A stretch of DNA of 64,000 nt, from positions 1 through 64,000 of the forward strand of contig BOKF01000010.1 in the NCBI GenBank assembly GCA_016860845.1, written 5' to 3'. A program made the translations under genes and the position numbers. The stretch is from Chloroflexota bacterium (lineage in GTDB: Bacteria; Chloroflexota; Anaerolineae; 4572-78; J111). The notes beneath the pieces were generated by a model. That model did not search any database and was not told the origin of the DNA. It was given only the letters and a program-made list of their open reading frames with translations. Positions 1 through 9,298 of this stretch are shown one piece after another. Within the stretch, counting starts at the first letter, position 1; every line of letters begins with the position of its first letter.

Positions 1-145
1 TACGGCCTCCAGCTCACGTCATCATCTTTTTGCCGGCTCTAGAGACCGAACATGCTGGGCTGGGTAACTGAGCCAAACGATTGAGCTTATTTCAACCTCT
101 TGCTCTCATGCGGCCATTATACTTGAGTGTTTTTGTCAACTGAAA

Positions 146-179
146 CAAGCGGCATTAATTAATGAAAAAGAGCGGCACC
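146..179. repeat. IS21 left terminal repeat, outer copy
   Basis: An AT-rich motif ends in AGAGCGGCACC. It is repeated in the same orientation at 1470-1505 and inverted at 3948-3980. It lies immediately outside the nested IS1/IS1595-like element, so it marks the original left end of the IS21 element. Confidence 0.7.
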
Positions 180-187
180 GAAAGGGT

Positions 188-1441
188 GGTAGCACCTCAG
201 TAAACCGGGATTAATGAACCCACTGTTCAGCCAAGCGGATCATCTCTTTGGATGGCCGACCACGCTGCTTGGGTGGGGTCCAAGGTGACGGTGGCATCTT
301 GAACCGGAACAGTTCCTGAGCGGTCCAACAATGATCCGTCAAGCCAGCAGCGATGGCTGGGGTTCGATGTAACCAGCGTCGCCGCAAGTGGGACAAGTAC
401 AGCGGCACCCGTAAACTTTGATGATAGGTACAAAAGTTGTAGATACAGCCAACCACATACATACCCGCTTGCAAGGTCTCCGGCTGTTGAGCCAAGGCTC
501 GGGTGCGTCGGGCCAACGGGGCCAAGCATTGGCGAAAGGTGGCATTGAGCCGCTCAATGAAAGCGGTGTTAATCCCACCCTGACCTTGACTGGCCTGGAT
601 CAACTGCTCGACCAGGGTGATACTGCCTTGCACGATCCGGCGATGAATAGTCAGGGGGCTGCCCACCCGTTCTTTGATCACCTGAACAATGGCTACCTCC
701 GACCACGACCACAAGGAGCACCGACCCGGCTGACCCAACCGCGGCACCTTCGACCGAAACGCCCGGCGGAAGGCATTCACATAGCTAGGCAGGCCATCGA
801 CTGCCAGCAACAGCGGCCGACACAAGGCGATCTGGCGAACTTGGTCAGCGACCGCCTGGATCAAGGCTTTGTCCCGATGGGGACTGATCGCTCCCCCCAA
901 CCACAACCGGGTCGAGACCATCATCGCCAAGGCCAGCCACACCGTCCCGCCTTGGGTTTTGGCCTTGATCTCGTCGGCCTGGACCTGTTGCAAGTCAAGC
1001 TGGCTCTGACCGACGGTGTGGTCGTGGACCTTTTGGCAATGCTCCCCGGCCCGCTGCCACCAGCTTTTGACCGTTCGCTCATCCAAGCCATAGGCCGCCA
1101 CAATCGCTTGCCGGGGACAACCATAAGCCAGCAAGGTCAGCACGAGGATCACCAACTGAGCCTCGTGCTTGAGCCGATAAAAGATCGTCCCTTTCGTCGC
1201 CGCAAAGGTCGTCCCGCACACCTCGCAGCCATAGCGTTGTTCTTGCTGGCTATGGACACTGATATTACCAGCGCCAACCCGACCTCTTGCCGGACAGTTA
1301 AGGTTAGGGCAAAATATCTCTTGTGGGTTCATCCTGCGCACTCCTGGATTTGGTGTCGGAACCTTCCAGTATGCCCGGTGAACCCACTTTTTTCAAATTG
1401 CCCTTGCCCTTCGCCTAATCACGGTTTATTGGAGTGCTGCC
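188..1441 (-). mobile_element. Complete IS1/IS1595-like element nested in the IS21 end
   Basis: The termini form imperfect inverted repeats beginning GG (188-213 and 1416-1441, 21 of 26 positions identical by my count). They are bounded by a perfect 8-bp direct repeat, GAAAGGGT, at 180-187 and 1442-1449, which is the expected target-site duplication. GG ends with an 8-bp duplication fit the IS1 and IS1595 families. The length of 1254 bp and a single transposase gene also fit. The intact repeats and duplication suggest a recent insertion. Confidence 0.85.
211..1341 (-). CDS. DDE transposase with N-terminal zinc ribbon (IS1/IS1595-like)
   Basis: The protein of 376 residues moves the surrounding element. 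Residues 11-43 hold a zinc-ribbon pattern (C11, C16, C39, C42). A helix-turn-helix-like stretch follows at about 75-97. Candidate catalytic residues are D123 in VQADEIKAK, D182 in LAVDGLPSYV and E263 in FIERLNATF, spaced as in DDE transposases. A second ATG at 1332 is an equally good start. The stop codon lies inside the left inverted repeat, as is common for compact IS elements. The reading frame is uninterrupted, so the enzyme may be active. Assignment to IS1 rather than IS1595 is uncertain. Confidence 0.8.
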   Translation of the reverse strand: MRRMNPQEIFCPNLNCPARGRVGAGNISVHSQQEQRYGCEVCGTTFAATKGTIFYRLKHEAQLVILVLTLLAYGCPRQAIVAAYGLDERTVKSWWQRAGEHCQKVHDHTVGQSQLDLQQVQADEIKAKTQGGTVWLALAMMVSTRLWLGGAISPHRDKALIQAVADQVRQIALCRPLLLAVDGLPSYVNAFRRAFRSKVPRLGQPGRCSLWSWSEVAIVQVIKERVGSPLTIHRRIVQGSITLVEQLIQASQGQGGINTAFIERLNATFRQCLAPLARRTRALAQQPETLQAGMYVVGCIYNFCTYHQSLRVPLYLSHLRRRWLHRTPAIAAGLTDHCWTAQELFRFKMPPSPWTPPKQRGRPSKEMIRLAEQWVH

Positions 1442-1469
1442 GAAAGGGTTTACCTGTACTTTTATAATT

Positions 1470-1505
1470 GAAAAGAGCGACGTTGATTAATAAAAGAGCG
1501 GCACC
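1470..1505. repeat. IS21 left terminal repeat, inner copy
   Basis: This is the second left-end copy of the AT-rich motif ending AAAAGAGCGGCACC. It sits just downstream of istB and just outside the nested IS copy, and pairs with the inverted right-end copy at 3948-3980. Confidence 0.65.
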
Positions 1506-1596
1506 TCCTTAAGGGAAAAGCCAGCCGTCGTCGTAGTGCCTGTGGGCATTGGGGGTAACTCGGAGCGCAGCGGAGAGTTATCCCCAAGTCCACAGG

Positions 1597-2364
1597 CTAA
1601 GCCTGAGGCGAGGTGGGCTGACTTTCCTGCTGTAAACGTTGACGAAATCTAAACGATTCGCCGATAAATTCGAGGATGTGTGCTCGGCAAGTTAAGCGAT
1701 CCAGGAGGGCGGCGGTCAATTGTTCGCTGCCAAAGACCTGGACCCAATCGGCGAATTTCAAGTTGGTGGTGACAATTAAAGCTACACGCTCGTGCAGGGT
1801 GGAGCAGAATTGGAACATCAACTGGGCGCCGGTGGTGGAAAAAGGGATAAAGCCGAGTTCATCCAGGACGATCAGGTTCTGTTTGAGAGCGGTGGCCAGG
1901 AGTTTGGGCAGGCGATGCTGCTCTTGAGCCAGGATCAGTTCGTTGACCAGAGCGGCAGCATTGTAAAAACGGACGTGATGGCACTGCCGGCAGGCGGCCA
2001 AAGCAAGCCCAGTGGAGATGTGGGTTTTCCCCAATCCGGGTTGGCCCACCAGGATAATCGGCTCGGCTTTGTGGATGTATTCGCCGCGAGCCAAATCAAC
2101 TACCCGCTGTTTGTTGAGTTGGGGAATGGCCGAGAAGTCGAAGTCGGCCAGCTCCTTGATGACCGGAAAACGAGCGGCCTGGATGCGCTGACGTTGGCTG
2201 TTGAGTTGGCGTTGGGCCACTTCCTGCTCGGCCAGGGCCAGCAAATAACGATCATAGCTGAGATTGGTGCGGGCGGCATCATCGGCGACGGGGCGGTACT
2301 GCTGGCGGAAGGTGGCCAGGCGTAAGGTTTTGAGATGGCTTTCAAGCAGCCAGTTGGCATCCAT
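1597..2364 (-). CDS. istB: IS21 helper ATPase IstB
   Basis: This 255-residue AAA+ ATPase assists the IstA transposase in target-DNA binding and strand transfer. A Walker A motif, GQPGLGKT, lies at residues 107-114. A Walker B motif, LIVLDELGF, lies at about 164-172. A sensor-like VTTNLKF and an arginine-containing ALLDRL segment follow. Length and motif order match IstB (DnaC-like) proteins. The start overlaps the end of istA by 23 nt, which suggests translational coupling as in other IS21 elements. No frameshift is seen. Confidence 0.92.
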   Translation of the reverse strand: MDANWLLESHLKTLRLATFRQQYRPVADDAARTNLSYDRYLLALAEQEVAQRQLNSQRQRIQAARFPVIKELADFDFSAIPQLNKQRVVDLARGEYIHKAEPIILVGQPGLGKTHISTGLALAACRQCHHVRFYNAAALVNELILAQEQHRLPKLLATALKQNLIVLDELGFIPFSTTGAQLMFQFCSTLHERVALIVTTNLKFADWVQVFGSEQLTAALLDRLTCRAHILEFIGESFRFRQRLQQESQPTSPQA

Positions 2365-3886
2365 CGGGACCTCCTGACAAGAGTTGGTTATAGCGGCTCA
2401 AGGATAAGGGCTGCTGGCCGACCTGCTGCAACTTGGGCTGGTGGCTCAGGTCCAAGCTGACCGGAGCTGGTTCCGGTTGCAGCAATTGGCGCAGACACAG
2501 CTCCACCCCATCGGCGTGGGGACAGTGATACTCCAAGGCTCGAGTGACGGCCTGTTCAACCAGGTCAGCCGGATAGTGCCGGTGCAGTTGCAGCACCCGA
2601 ATAAATTGGTGCGCCCCTTGTCCTTCTGGTTGACGGCGCTGTAACTCGGCCAGCAACTGCTCGTAGACCGCCGGCCAGGTCGCCCGCCACTGGCGGATCG
2701 GCTTGGCGTGGTTGAGTGCGCCAGGCCGCTGTTCCAGTAAGGGTAAGTAGTGCAGCGGCTCCAGGATGTCTTGCTGATGTCCATAACAGCGGGGATGCAC
2801 GGCCAGAGCTTCTTTCTCTTCGGGGCGATAAATCTTGACCTCGAAGGGATAGAGTTTGACCCGCAGCGTGGCTGCCGCCCGGTCGGTCGGCACGGAGTAA
2901 CGATTAGTTTCCACTTCGACCTGGCTGTAGCCATTGAGCCGGGCCGTCACTTCCCGGCAGCAGTCAAAAGCAAGGCTGGGTAAGGCACGCAGGTAGGGTT
3001 TCTCCTGCTGCCAGGCCTCGCCAATCGTCTGCGGCTGCCGGTCCACCCGGCGCTGGTCATCGCGCCGGCAAGCCTGACGGAGCTGTTCATTCAGATTGTC
3101 GAAGTTGTCGGCCTGCAACAACGGTGTCAGAAAATTGCGCCGGGCGTAGCCCACCCCATCTTCGGCCCGTCCTTTTTCGTTCCCGGCTCCTGGCGTGCAG
3201 TAGTGGCTCTCAAAGAGGTAGTGGCTGCGAAAGACGATAAACTTCTCCTGCTCCTGCCGTTGGTGGCCAAGCAGTATTTTCTTGACCGCCGCTTTCAAGT
3301 TGTCATAGGTTAAGCGGCGGGGCAGACCGCCAAAAAAGTCGAACGCGGTCACGTGTCCGGCCAAAAAGCACTCCTGCTTCTGGCTCGGAAAGGCCATCAC
3401 AAAGATTTTGCGCGAGTAGCACAGCCGCAGCACAAACAACTGGACCGTCACCTGTTGCCCGGCCAGGATGACTTCGGCCTCGCCCCAGTCCACCTGCCCG
3501 TCCTGTCCTGGCTCAAATTCCAGCGGCAGATAAACTTTTACCGAGCGTTTACTCTGGCGCAAGTGCCACAGATACACCGTCACCCCGGACTCACTGCCCT
3601 GGTAGCCTTCTTTTTGCACCAGTTCGTAAATCCGGTGTCCGGTCAGTCGCTGCTTGCGCGGCAACTGCGCGTTCTGCTCCAGCAGTTCCTTGATCCGGGC
3701 TTTATACGCCCCCAGCACCGGCGCTTCCCGCGGTTCCTTCAGCGTGTAGCTACCCGCCGCCGCGCTCGCCAGCGCCTTTTTGATTGTATGGTAGGAGTGA
3801 TGTTGCTCCCGTTCAATTTGACGCATACTTTGGCCTTCCAGATAGTAGGCCCGTCGAATTTGTTCGATTTTATCCACCTTAATCAT
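2342..3886 (-). CDS. istA: IS21 transposase IstA
   Basis: The DDE transposase of the IS21 element has 514 residues. An N-terminal helix-turn-helix (about residues 10-40, SMRQIEREQHHSYHTIKKAL) would bind the terminal repeats. The rve/DDE core shows the first Asp in DGQVDWGEAEV (near 131), the second in LTYDNLKAAV (near 194) and a Glu in EKGRAEDGVGYARR (near 240). A C-terminal Mu-transposase-like beta-barrel region follows. The gene is intact and reads into istB with a short overlap. The element therefore looks complete apart from the nested IS in its left end. Confidence 0.92.
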   Translation of the reverse strand: MIKVDKIEQIRRAYYLEGQSMRQIEREQHHSYHTIKKALASAAAGSYTLKEPREAPVLGAYKARIKELLEQNAQLPRKQRLTGHRIYELVQKEGYQGSESGVTVYLWHLRQSKRSVKVYLPLEFEPGQDGQVDWGEAEVILAGQQVTVQLFVLRLCYSRKIFVMAFPSQKQECFLAGHVTAFDFFGGLPRRLTYDNLKAAVKKILLGHQRQEQEKFIVFRSHYLFESHYCTPGAGNEKGRAEDGVGYARRNFLTPLLQADNFDNLNEQLRQACRRDDQRRVDRQPQTIGEAWQQEKPYLRALPSLAFDCCREVTARLNGYSQVEVETNRYSVPTDRAAATLRVKLYPFEVKIYRPEEKEALAVHPRCYGHQQDILEPLHYLPLLEQRPGALNHAKPIRQWRATWPAVYEQLLAELQRRQPEGQGAHQFIRVLQLHRHYPADLVEQAVTRALEYHCPHADGVELCLRQLLQPEPAPVSLDLSHQPKLQQVGQQPLSLSRYNQLLSGGPDGCQLAA

Positions 3887-3947
3887 GCTCCTTGCCCCCT
3901 GTTATCTTCGGAGTGGTGAGCTCCGCATGATACCAGAGGTTGACTAA

Positions 3948-3980
3948 GGTGCCGTCATTTTTAATTAATATTTTTGAGCC
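3948..3980. repeat. IS21 right terminal repeat
   Basis: This is an inverted copy of the left-end motif, beginning GGTGCCGTCATTTTTAATTA, located upstream of istA. It marks the right end of the element. The stop codon of the small ORF at 3965-4141 falls inside it. Confidence 0.65.
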
Positions 3981-4141
3981 ATCTGCTGCTGATTTATTTT
4001 AAACCAAACATACACCACCACGGAAATACCGACTGCTTCCCAGACGGCCTTCACCGCCATTTGCTCCTCGCTATTAGGGCCATATAACTCACCGGCAGCT
4101 TCATGTGTGGACCGGGCCAGAGGAAGAGGCTGCGAAATCAC
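3965..4141 (-). pseudogene. Short C-terminal-like protein fragment cut by IS21
   Basis: An open frame of 58 codons (GTG start possible at 4141, no clear ribosome site) encodes an acidic-to-hydrophobic segment. It includes LYGPNSEEQMAVKAVWE and a likely membrane helix, VGISVVVYVWFKI. The last codons and stop lie within the IS21 right repeat, so the true C-terminus has probably been replaced by the insertion. The ORF lies 73 bases downstream of the CHAT-STAND gene on the same strand and could be the last gene of that operon. I do not recognise the family. Confidence 0.35.
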
Positions 4142-4214
4142 TTGTTGGGGTGAGCCGAGATAGCTCCGTCATATCAATGTAGTCCGCAATAGGATGTTCA
4201 TTGCCTAATCCTCG

Positions 4215-7200
4215 TCAATCTAATCCGTACTGCCGCCGTTCCTCATCTGTAAACTCACGTCCCGTCCGGCGATCGACTTCGGCGAGGGCTTCCGCCGAGT
4301 TGCCCCAAATGCGCCACTGCCGGATCGTTTTGTCATCTCCGGTCGATGCCAACCGGTTGCCGTCAGGGCTGAACGCGATGTAGTTGGCAGAGCAACTCGC
4401 GCACGCCTGGAACACGGCCAGGCGCGCCCCGTTGGTCACATTCCACAGCCGCACCATGCCATCCGAGCTGACTGTCGCAGTCTGGACGCCCCCGGGGCTA
4501 ACCTGCACCCAATTCACGGGCTCCGGGTGTTCTTCGAGCACTCGCAGGAGTTGGCCGGTGGCTGCATTCCAAACCTTTGCTGAACCGTCCTCACCCCCCG
4601 AAACAATCAGGCTTCCGTCTGCTGCGAACCAGGCTGCATTGACTTGGCCTGCATGCGCGTTTGAGATCACCCTGACGACATTCCCGTTTGTCGCGTCCCA
4701 GACGCCGATGGCCCCATCGGCCCCTGCCGTCACGATCAGACGATCGTCGGGGTCGAAGGCCGCCGTTCTGACGGAACCCTGGTGTGCTGGGATCCATGGC
4801 ACAAGCCATTGATGCTGCATCACGTCTGCCACGCCCACCTCACCTTGATCGCTGCCCACCACTATATGCGCACCATCATGGCTGGGGCTGGCCCAGCGGA
4901 TTGCGCTGTAGCTCCAAGGACCCTCGATGCCTTCTGCAGTACCCTCAGCACGCCACATGATTGGTGTGTTCCTCAAAAGGACGACGAGGATTCGTCCATG
5001 GTCGGGTGTTGACACCAGCGAGGAGATTTCGCCGTGTGCATAGCCTTTAAACGGAGCCAGTGAAGTTCCGTCGGTGCACCATCCGAACGGGGTGGGTCGC
5101 CAGGTGCTGACGGCGACCAACACTCTTCCGGCGTCAGTGAACTCGACAGCAAACATGGGCACCTCGGTTTTGATGACCGGCCCTGTGTCGTTCGGTAGCT
5201 GCCAAACTCGCGCAATGCCGCTGCTGCTTTCCGTGATCACCTGTGAGTCGTCGGAGCTGACTTCGGCAGCGATGACGTCTGTCGCTGCCCCTTTGATAGA
5301 CGCGAGCTGCACACCGCGCTCGTCAAACACCCGCAATTGGCCGTCATCGCTCACGGTGACGATGCGTAAGCCATTGCCACTGAAACTGGCAAAGGCGATA
5401 TTTCCAGCTTGACTACTCAGCTCAGAGAGGATCTCACCCGTCTCCACCGACCGCAGCCGCGCCACCTGGCTCGCGCAGTATATCTTCGTCTCCCGAATTT
5501 CCCAGGACGAGGATGGACACTCGACTGTGACTGCTTTTGTCTTGCCTGCGTTGAAGCTGATATTGCTGATAGGGTCGACGGACGCCATCAAATCATCCCC
5601 GCGCGCGTTGAAGTACTCTGACTCTCTTTGCAGGCCTGTCTTTTCCCAGAACTCCGCCATTGCTTCGTAATCGAATGAGACCGGTCTTTGGTTCGGGTCT
5701 GGCCTATGGCTCGATCTTCCCCGGTATGGCGACGAGAGTGCCAGGTAGAGCGCTTCCTCTACCTCGCGCGCCAAGTAGCCATCGGTCTGGAATGAGATCC
5801 TGGCGGCCTCGCGTGCCAGAAGCAAGCCCAGTTCGGCGTCTTTGCCCAGAGCAAGTTGCGAGCGACTAGCCAGATCGCGGGTCAGAGAGCGGCGAGCCTC
5901 ACGTTCCGCCTCCTGTCGCCGAGCTTCTGCCGTGGATTCAGCCGCCAATGCACGCGTGGACTCCGCCTGTGCGGTACCCTTTGCCTGATCAGCCTCGACA
6001 CGCTGGGCCTCGGCAGTCGCCTTCGCGCTGTTGGCGACACCCGCCTGCCTGAAGGCGACCATGGCAGCAGTTACGATCAGCGCGAGCGCAAAGATTCCGA
6101 GACCGTAAAGGATATAGCGGTTCCGATGCCGACGATCGCGCGCCCGCTGGCTGGCCTCCACTAGCCGCTTCTCATCCTCGGTCCAGGTGCGCATGCCTTC
6201 TTTGCCCGCCTCTACCAGAGTCAGGTCAGCCTCGTCCAGTGGTGGGCCTTCCTTGTCGGCCTGCCAGTCTACGCCCCGGTTCTCCAGGATACGCCGCGCC
6301 CGTTGACCTGGCGCATCAGACTCATCGAAGCGCCGCCGCACCAGCGGTACCAGGGTGTCGTGTGCCAGACGTGTCGCGCCGGTTGGCCCTGCTTGGTCGC
6401 CGGCGACATCGGCCAGCAGGTAGACATCCTTGTTCTTCTGTACTAGGGTAGGGAGGTTGGGATAGTGACTATATGTATCCTGCAATTCCTGACCCATCCT
6501 TTGGTCGGTCGATCCCCACGGCGTCGTGTGGAAGGCCAACAGATCGAGTTCCAGGCCCGAGTCCACCACGTCTTTTTGCCAGGCCCACAGTTCCTGCAAC
6601 TGCTCCGCCAGGAAGTCATCGAGCGCAATGCCTTGCCGCCGGATCTCGCCATACATGGTACGGGTAAAGTGGGGCTTGCTCTGACTGGTAGAGGAGGCCC
6701 TGTCCCACAGTTTGCAGAGTAAGATCTGCAAGACCGTGGCCACCGGTGAGCCGGGATCGGTCAGTAAGTCGTCGGCGATCAGGCCCGGTAGATCATCGTC
6801 CACCATTAGCCCGTACTGGCGGCTCAAGCGCAGCGAACGGGCCGGGCCGGCCACAGCTTCGATGATACCAGCGCGGTCAAGCCGGTCGAGGAAGACTTTG
6901 TTGAAAGGCAGTGCATGGGACCTCAACTGCTTCTCGATCTCGGCCAGATACTCCTTGCGGAAACCCAAGATCAACTTCCCGTGCGGACGGCGTGCTGGAT
7001 TGCCGAAGATATTCTGTAGAGCGAGTATGAAATCGGCCAGCTCGTTGGGCAGGTTCTGGTTGGGACGGGTAAAGGTTTCCTCGACTTGGTCCAGGATCAC
7101 GGTTAGAGGCCTGGCTGCCGTTTCCCAATCTTGCCAGGTAACCACCCCATCGTGTTCCAGTGACTGGCCCAGGGTACCAGTCAGTCCCCGTCCCTGGTCC

Positions 7201-8150
7201 CGGTGCAAGTAGCACACCTCGTGTTTGCACTCGAGCCGCGGGCGCAGGCCCGCGTCCAGCAGTGAAGACTTGCCCACGCCCGACTGCCCATAGAGCAGGA
7301 TAATGGGCACGCTGCTGGGGTCCGTCGCGTATCGGTACAAGTTGCGGATCTCCTGGCCACGACCGAAGAACAGCTCGGCCTGCTCGCGCGTGTACCACTG
7401 GAGGTGGCGGTAAGGACTGTCGGTGGGGAGGTCAAGTTCCGGCAACGGCGGCAGGTCCCAGAGCGGGTTACCGGCCGCCTGAGGTAGACTCCAATCCAGC
7501 GCCAGGTCAGCGCCAGAGCGCACATACCTTTCCCATGGACAACCGTCCGCGGTGTGTTCCTGATATGGATCGGCGACGGGCCGCAGGTGGCGGGGCAGGT
7601 CTGGGATAGTGAACTGCAGCGCACCTGTAGCTTTGGCAAAGGCAGTGCTGATGCTGTTCCCGGCAGCCAGGCTGTTGTAAAAAGAGACAGCAAAACCAGC
7701 GGCCACTTCATCGTCAACCGCACGCGAGGTGGCGACCACCACCGGCACTCCGGCCGCGCGCAGGTCGTTGGCCTGGACACGCGTTGAGCAGGCGTTGAGG
7801 AAGACCAATTGCAGACCCTTCTGCTGGCGCAGGAAGGCTGCCAGACCGCGGACATCGGCAGGCGCTTGTCCACCGGTGGCGGTTTCCAGCAGAAGTTCGT
7901 AGTCGTCCGCGTGGCCGGCATAATGGAAGACCACCAACCTATCCTGGTGCTTTTGAAAGACCGCCAGGATCTGCTCGGCGGTCACACCCTGTCGCTCAAC
8001 AAGCTCGCACAAGCCGGCTGTCTCGGCGGGTTCCAGTGCTTTGCGCAGGCGCGCCGCCTCTTGAGCCAGATTCCGTAGGTACTGGCCCGATTGCTGGCGG
8101 TCGTTGGCAAAGGCCAGAAAGATCACAGGCTTTGTCATCTGTTCGGACAT
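4215..8150 (-). CDS. CHAT protease - STAND NTPase - WD40 repeat protein
   Basis: This 1311-residue protein looks like a signal-transducing conflict or cell-death factor. Residues 1-185 form a CHAT (caspase-like) domain with the catalytic dyad H80 (HYAGHA) and C121 (FLNACST). A STAND-type NTPase follows, with Walker A GQSGVGKSS from residue 288 and Walker B VILDQVEE near 351. A single membrane helix is predicted near 676-699 (IFALALIVTAAMVAF), then an Ala/Glu-rich coiled coil to about 760. Degenerate WD40 repeats run from about 860 to the end (SPDGNRLAS, IGVWDATNG, VKVWNAATG-like units). The start has a strong GGAGG site. It lies 13 nt downstream of a caspase-gene stump on the same strand. Known STAND proteins oligomerise on ligand sensing by their C-terminal repeats. 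Proteolytic effector action is inferred. Confidence 0.9.
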   Translation of the reverse strand: MSEQMTKPVIFLAFANDRQQSGQYLRNLAQEAARLRKALEPAETAGLCELVERQGVTAEQILAVFQKHQDRLVVFHYAGHADDYELLLETATGGQAPADVRGLAAFLRQQKGLQLVFLNACSTRVQANDLRAAGVPVVVATSRAVDDEVAAGFAVSFYNSLAAGNSISTAFAKATGALQFTIPDLPRHLRPVADPYQEHTADGCPWERYVRSGADLALDWSLPQAAGNPLWDLPPLPELDLPTDSPYRHLQWYTREQAELFFGRGQEIRNLYRYATDPSSVPIILLYGQSGVGKSSLLDAGLRPRLECKHEVCYLHRDQGRGLTGTLGQSLEHDGVVTWQDWETAARPLTVILDQVEETFTRPNQNLPNELADFILALQNIFGNPARRPHGKLILGFRKEYLAEIEKQLRSHALPFNKVFLDRLDRAGIIEAVAGPARSLRLSRQYGLMVDDDLPGLIADDLLTDPGSPVATVLQILLCKLWDRASSTSQSKPHFTRTMYGEIRRQGIALDDFLAEQLQELWAWQKDVVDSGLELDLLAFHTTPWGSTDQRMGQELQDTYSHYPNLPTLVQKNKDVYLLADVAGDQAGPTGATRLAHDTLVPLVRRRFDESDAPGQRARRILENRGVDWQADKEGPPLDEADLTLVEAGKEGMRTWTEDEKRLVEASQRARDRRHRNRYILYGLGIFALALIVTAAMVAFRQAGVANSAKATAEAQRVEADQAKGTAQAESTRALAAESTAEARRQEAEREARRSLTRDLASRSQLALGKDAELGLLLAREAARISFQTDGYLAREVEEALYLALSSPYRGRSSHRPDPNQRPVSFDYEAMAEFWEKTGLQRESEYFNARGDDLMASVDPISNISFNAGKTKAVTVECPSSSWEIRETKIYCASQVARLRSVETGEILSELSSQAGNIAFASFSGNGLRIVTVSDDGQLRVFDERGVQLASIKGAATDVIAAEVSSDDSQVITESSSGIARVWQLPNDTGPVIKTEVPMFAVEFTDAGRVLVAVSTWRPTPFGWCTDGTSLAPFKGYAHGEISSLVSTPDHGRILVVLLRNTPIMWRAEGTAEGIEGPWSYSAIRWASPSHDGAHIVVGSDQGEVGVADVMQHQWLVPWIPAHQGSVRTAAFDPDDRLIVTAGADGAIGVWDATNGNVVRVISNAHAGQVNAAWFAADGSLIVSGGEDGSAKVWNAATGQLLRVLEEHPEPVNWVQVSPGGVQTATVSSDGMVRLWNVTNGARLAVFQACASCSANYIAFSPDGNRLASTGDDKTIRQWRIWGNSAEALAEVDRRTGREFTDEERRQYGLD

Positions 8151-8162
8151 CGGCTGGCCTCC

Positions 8163-8655
8163 TTATGCTTTCACTCGTAATTCCACTTGAGCCGCATTCC
8201 AGCCGCGATCTCCGGGGGCGCTGGTTAGCCGGATGGCGCGCGTGGGTGCCTGATAGTAGGTGATCATGACCAACATCTGCTCCAAGGAGTCACTGATCAA
8301 GCTACGGGTGTGCGTGTCGGGCTGGTCCAGCGCCGGCAGCTCTAGCCAGCGGAACTGGGTGGTGGCGCGCGTGGCGAAGACCTTGAACACATCCGTACTC
8401 TCGGCGTAACCTGCAGGCAGGTAGGCCACAAACTCCAGTGGAATGGTTTGGCCCGGGTTCACCGGCCTCAAACGCCCCCGACCCGGCCGGGTAGATCTGG
8501 GTAATACTCCAGTCCGACTGCAACTCGAGCGTGGTAATGTTGAGGATGCGGGCTGGGTCGTTGGGGTCAGCCCGGTTAGGTGGCTGGGTGTTGGTGATAC
8601 GCAGGGTAACCTTGTGGCCCGGTTTGAAGAGGGGCGCTTCACTAGAACCCGCCGG
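8163..8655 (-). pseudogene. C-terminal stump of a caspase-family (peptidase C14) protein
   Basis: The last 160 or so codons resemble the tail of bacterial caspase-family proteins. They include LFKPGHKVTLRITNTQPP, QSDWSITQIYP, NPGQTIPLEF, VFKVFATR, FRWLELPALD and a terminal WNAAQVELRVKA. One indel near 8465 shifts the frame. Upstream of about 8655 the sequence switches abruptly to an IS1182-like transposase, so the catalytic domain is gone. The stump ends 13 nt before the CHAT-STAND start. The two probably formed one operon of paired proteases. The family assignment rests on remembered tail motifs. Confidence 0.6.
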
Positions 8656-9298
8656 GGTGTCGGCCAGCGCTTTCCGCTCCGCTTCGCTTTGGGGCAAACG
8701 GTAGCTGTCAAAGGGTCGGCCATACCGTTTGATCCACTCTGGTTGGAGCTGGCCTTGCAACCAATGCGGGGCAGTCTGAGCCAGATCATTTAGCACTCGC
8801 CGCATCGTTTCACCGACTAGTTCAACCAGGTTAAGCATCCGAATAGCTGCTAAGACATGAGTGGAATCAGTCCGTTGCTTCTTCTTCCCACCTAGCAACC
8901 CTTTGGTCGCACAGCGCTCCAGCAGGGTCTCTAATAACCTCCGCTCCACCCCTCCCTCGATCAGCCGCTGCCGAAACTCGCTCAACACCGAAAAATCGAA
9001 ACCCGGGTCAGTTAAGTCTAATCCAAGCGCATATTTCCAATCAATCCGGCCCCTTACGGCTTCGGCAGCCTGGCGATCGGTCAAATTCTCTATAAATTGC
9101 ATCACTGTCACCAGCGCCAACTGGCTGGGCTCTCGGCCGGCTGGCCCGCCGAGGGATACACCTGAGCAAGAGTTTCATCCTCGAAGATGGGGCCTAATTC
9201 ATCCCGCATCCTCATACACAGACTGCCTTTGGGAAGGCGGCTTGGGCCACCTGTTTCGTTTGCTCTGGAATATCCTTGTTTAGGACTGGCTTTAACAT
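8656..9298 (-). pseudogene. IS1182-like transposase, N-terminal remnant with frameshifts
   Basis: The remnant aligns by eye with the transposase at 10714-12376. Shared blocks are VTVMQFIENLTDRQAAEAVR, RIDWKYALGLDLTDPGF and QRTDSTHVLAAIRMLNLVE. The start codon is near 9298. Frameshifts are evident near 9236 and near 9115, and the protein stops matching at KALAD (about 8656), where caspase-tail sequence begins. It is an old, inactive copy that deleted or replaced the front of the caspase gene. Confidence 0.75.

Larger units (their letters stand above)
128..3985 (-). mobile_element. IS21-family insertion sequence, left end interrupted by another IS
   Basis: The element carries the istA-istB pair typical of IS21, both on the minus strand. 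Both ends hold related AT-rich motifs ending in GCGGCACC: two on the left (146-179 and 1470-1505) and one inverted copy on the right (3948-3980). IS21 elements usually have such multiple transposase-binding repeats near their termini. The two left copies are now 1.3 kb apart because an IS1/IS1595-like element (188-1441) sits between them. The outer limits are estimated from the repeats. I could not find a target duplication. Confidence 0.75.

Noticed and set aside
418..1467. Long plus-strand open frame of 349 codons
   Set aside because: It is the antisense shadow of the transposase at 211-1341, with no homology and no ribosome site.
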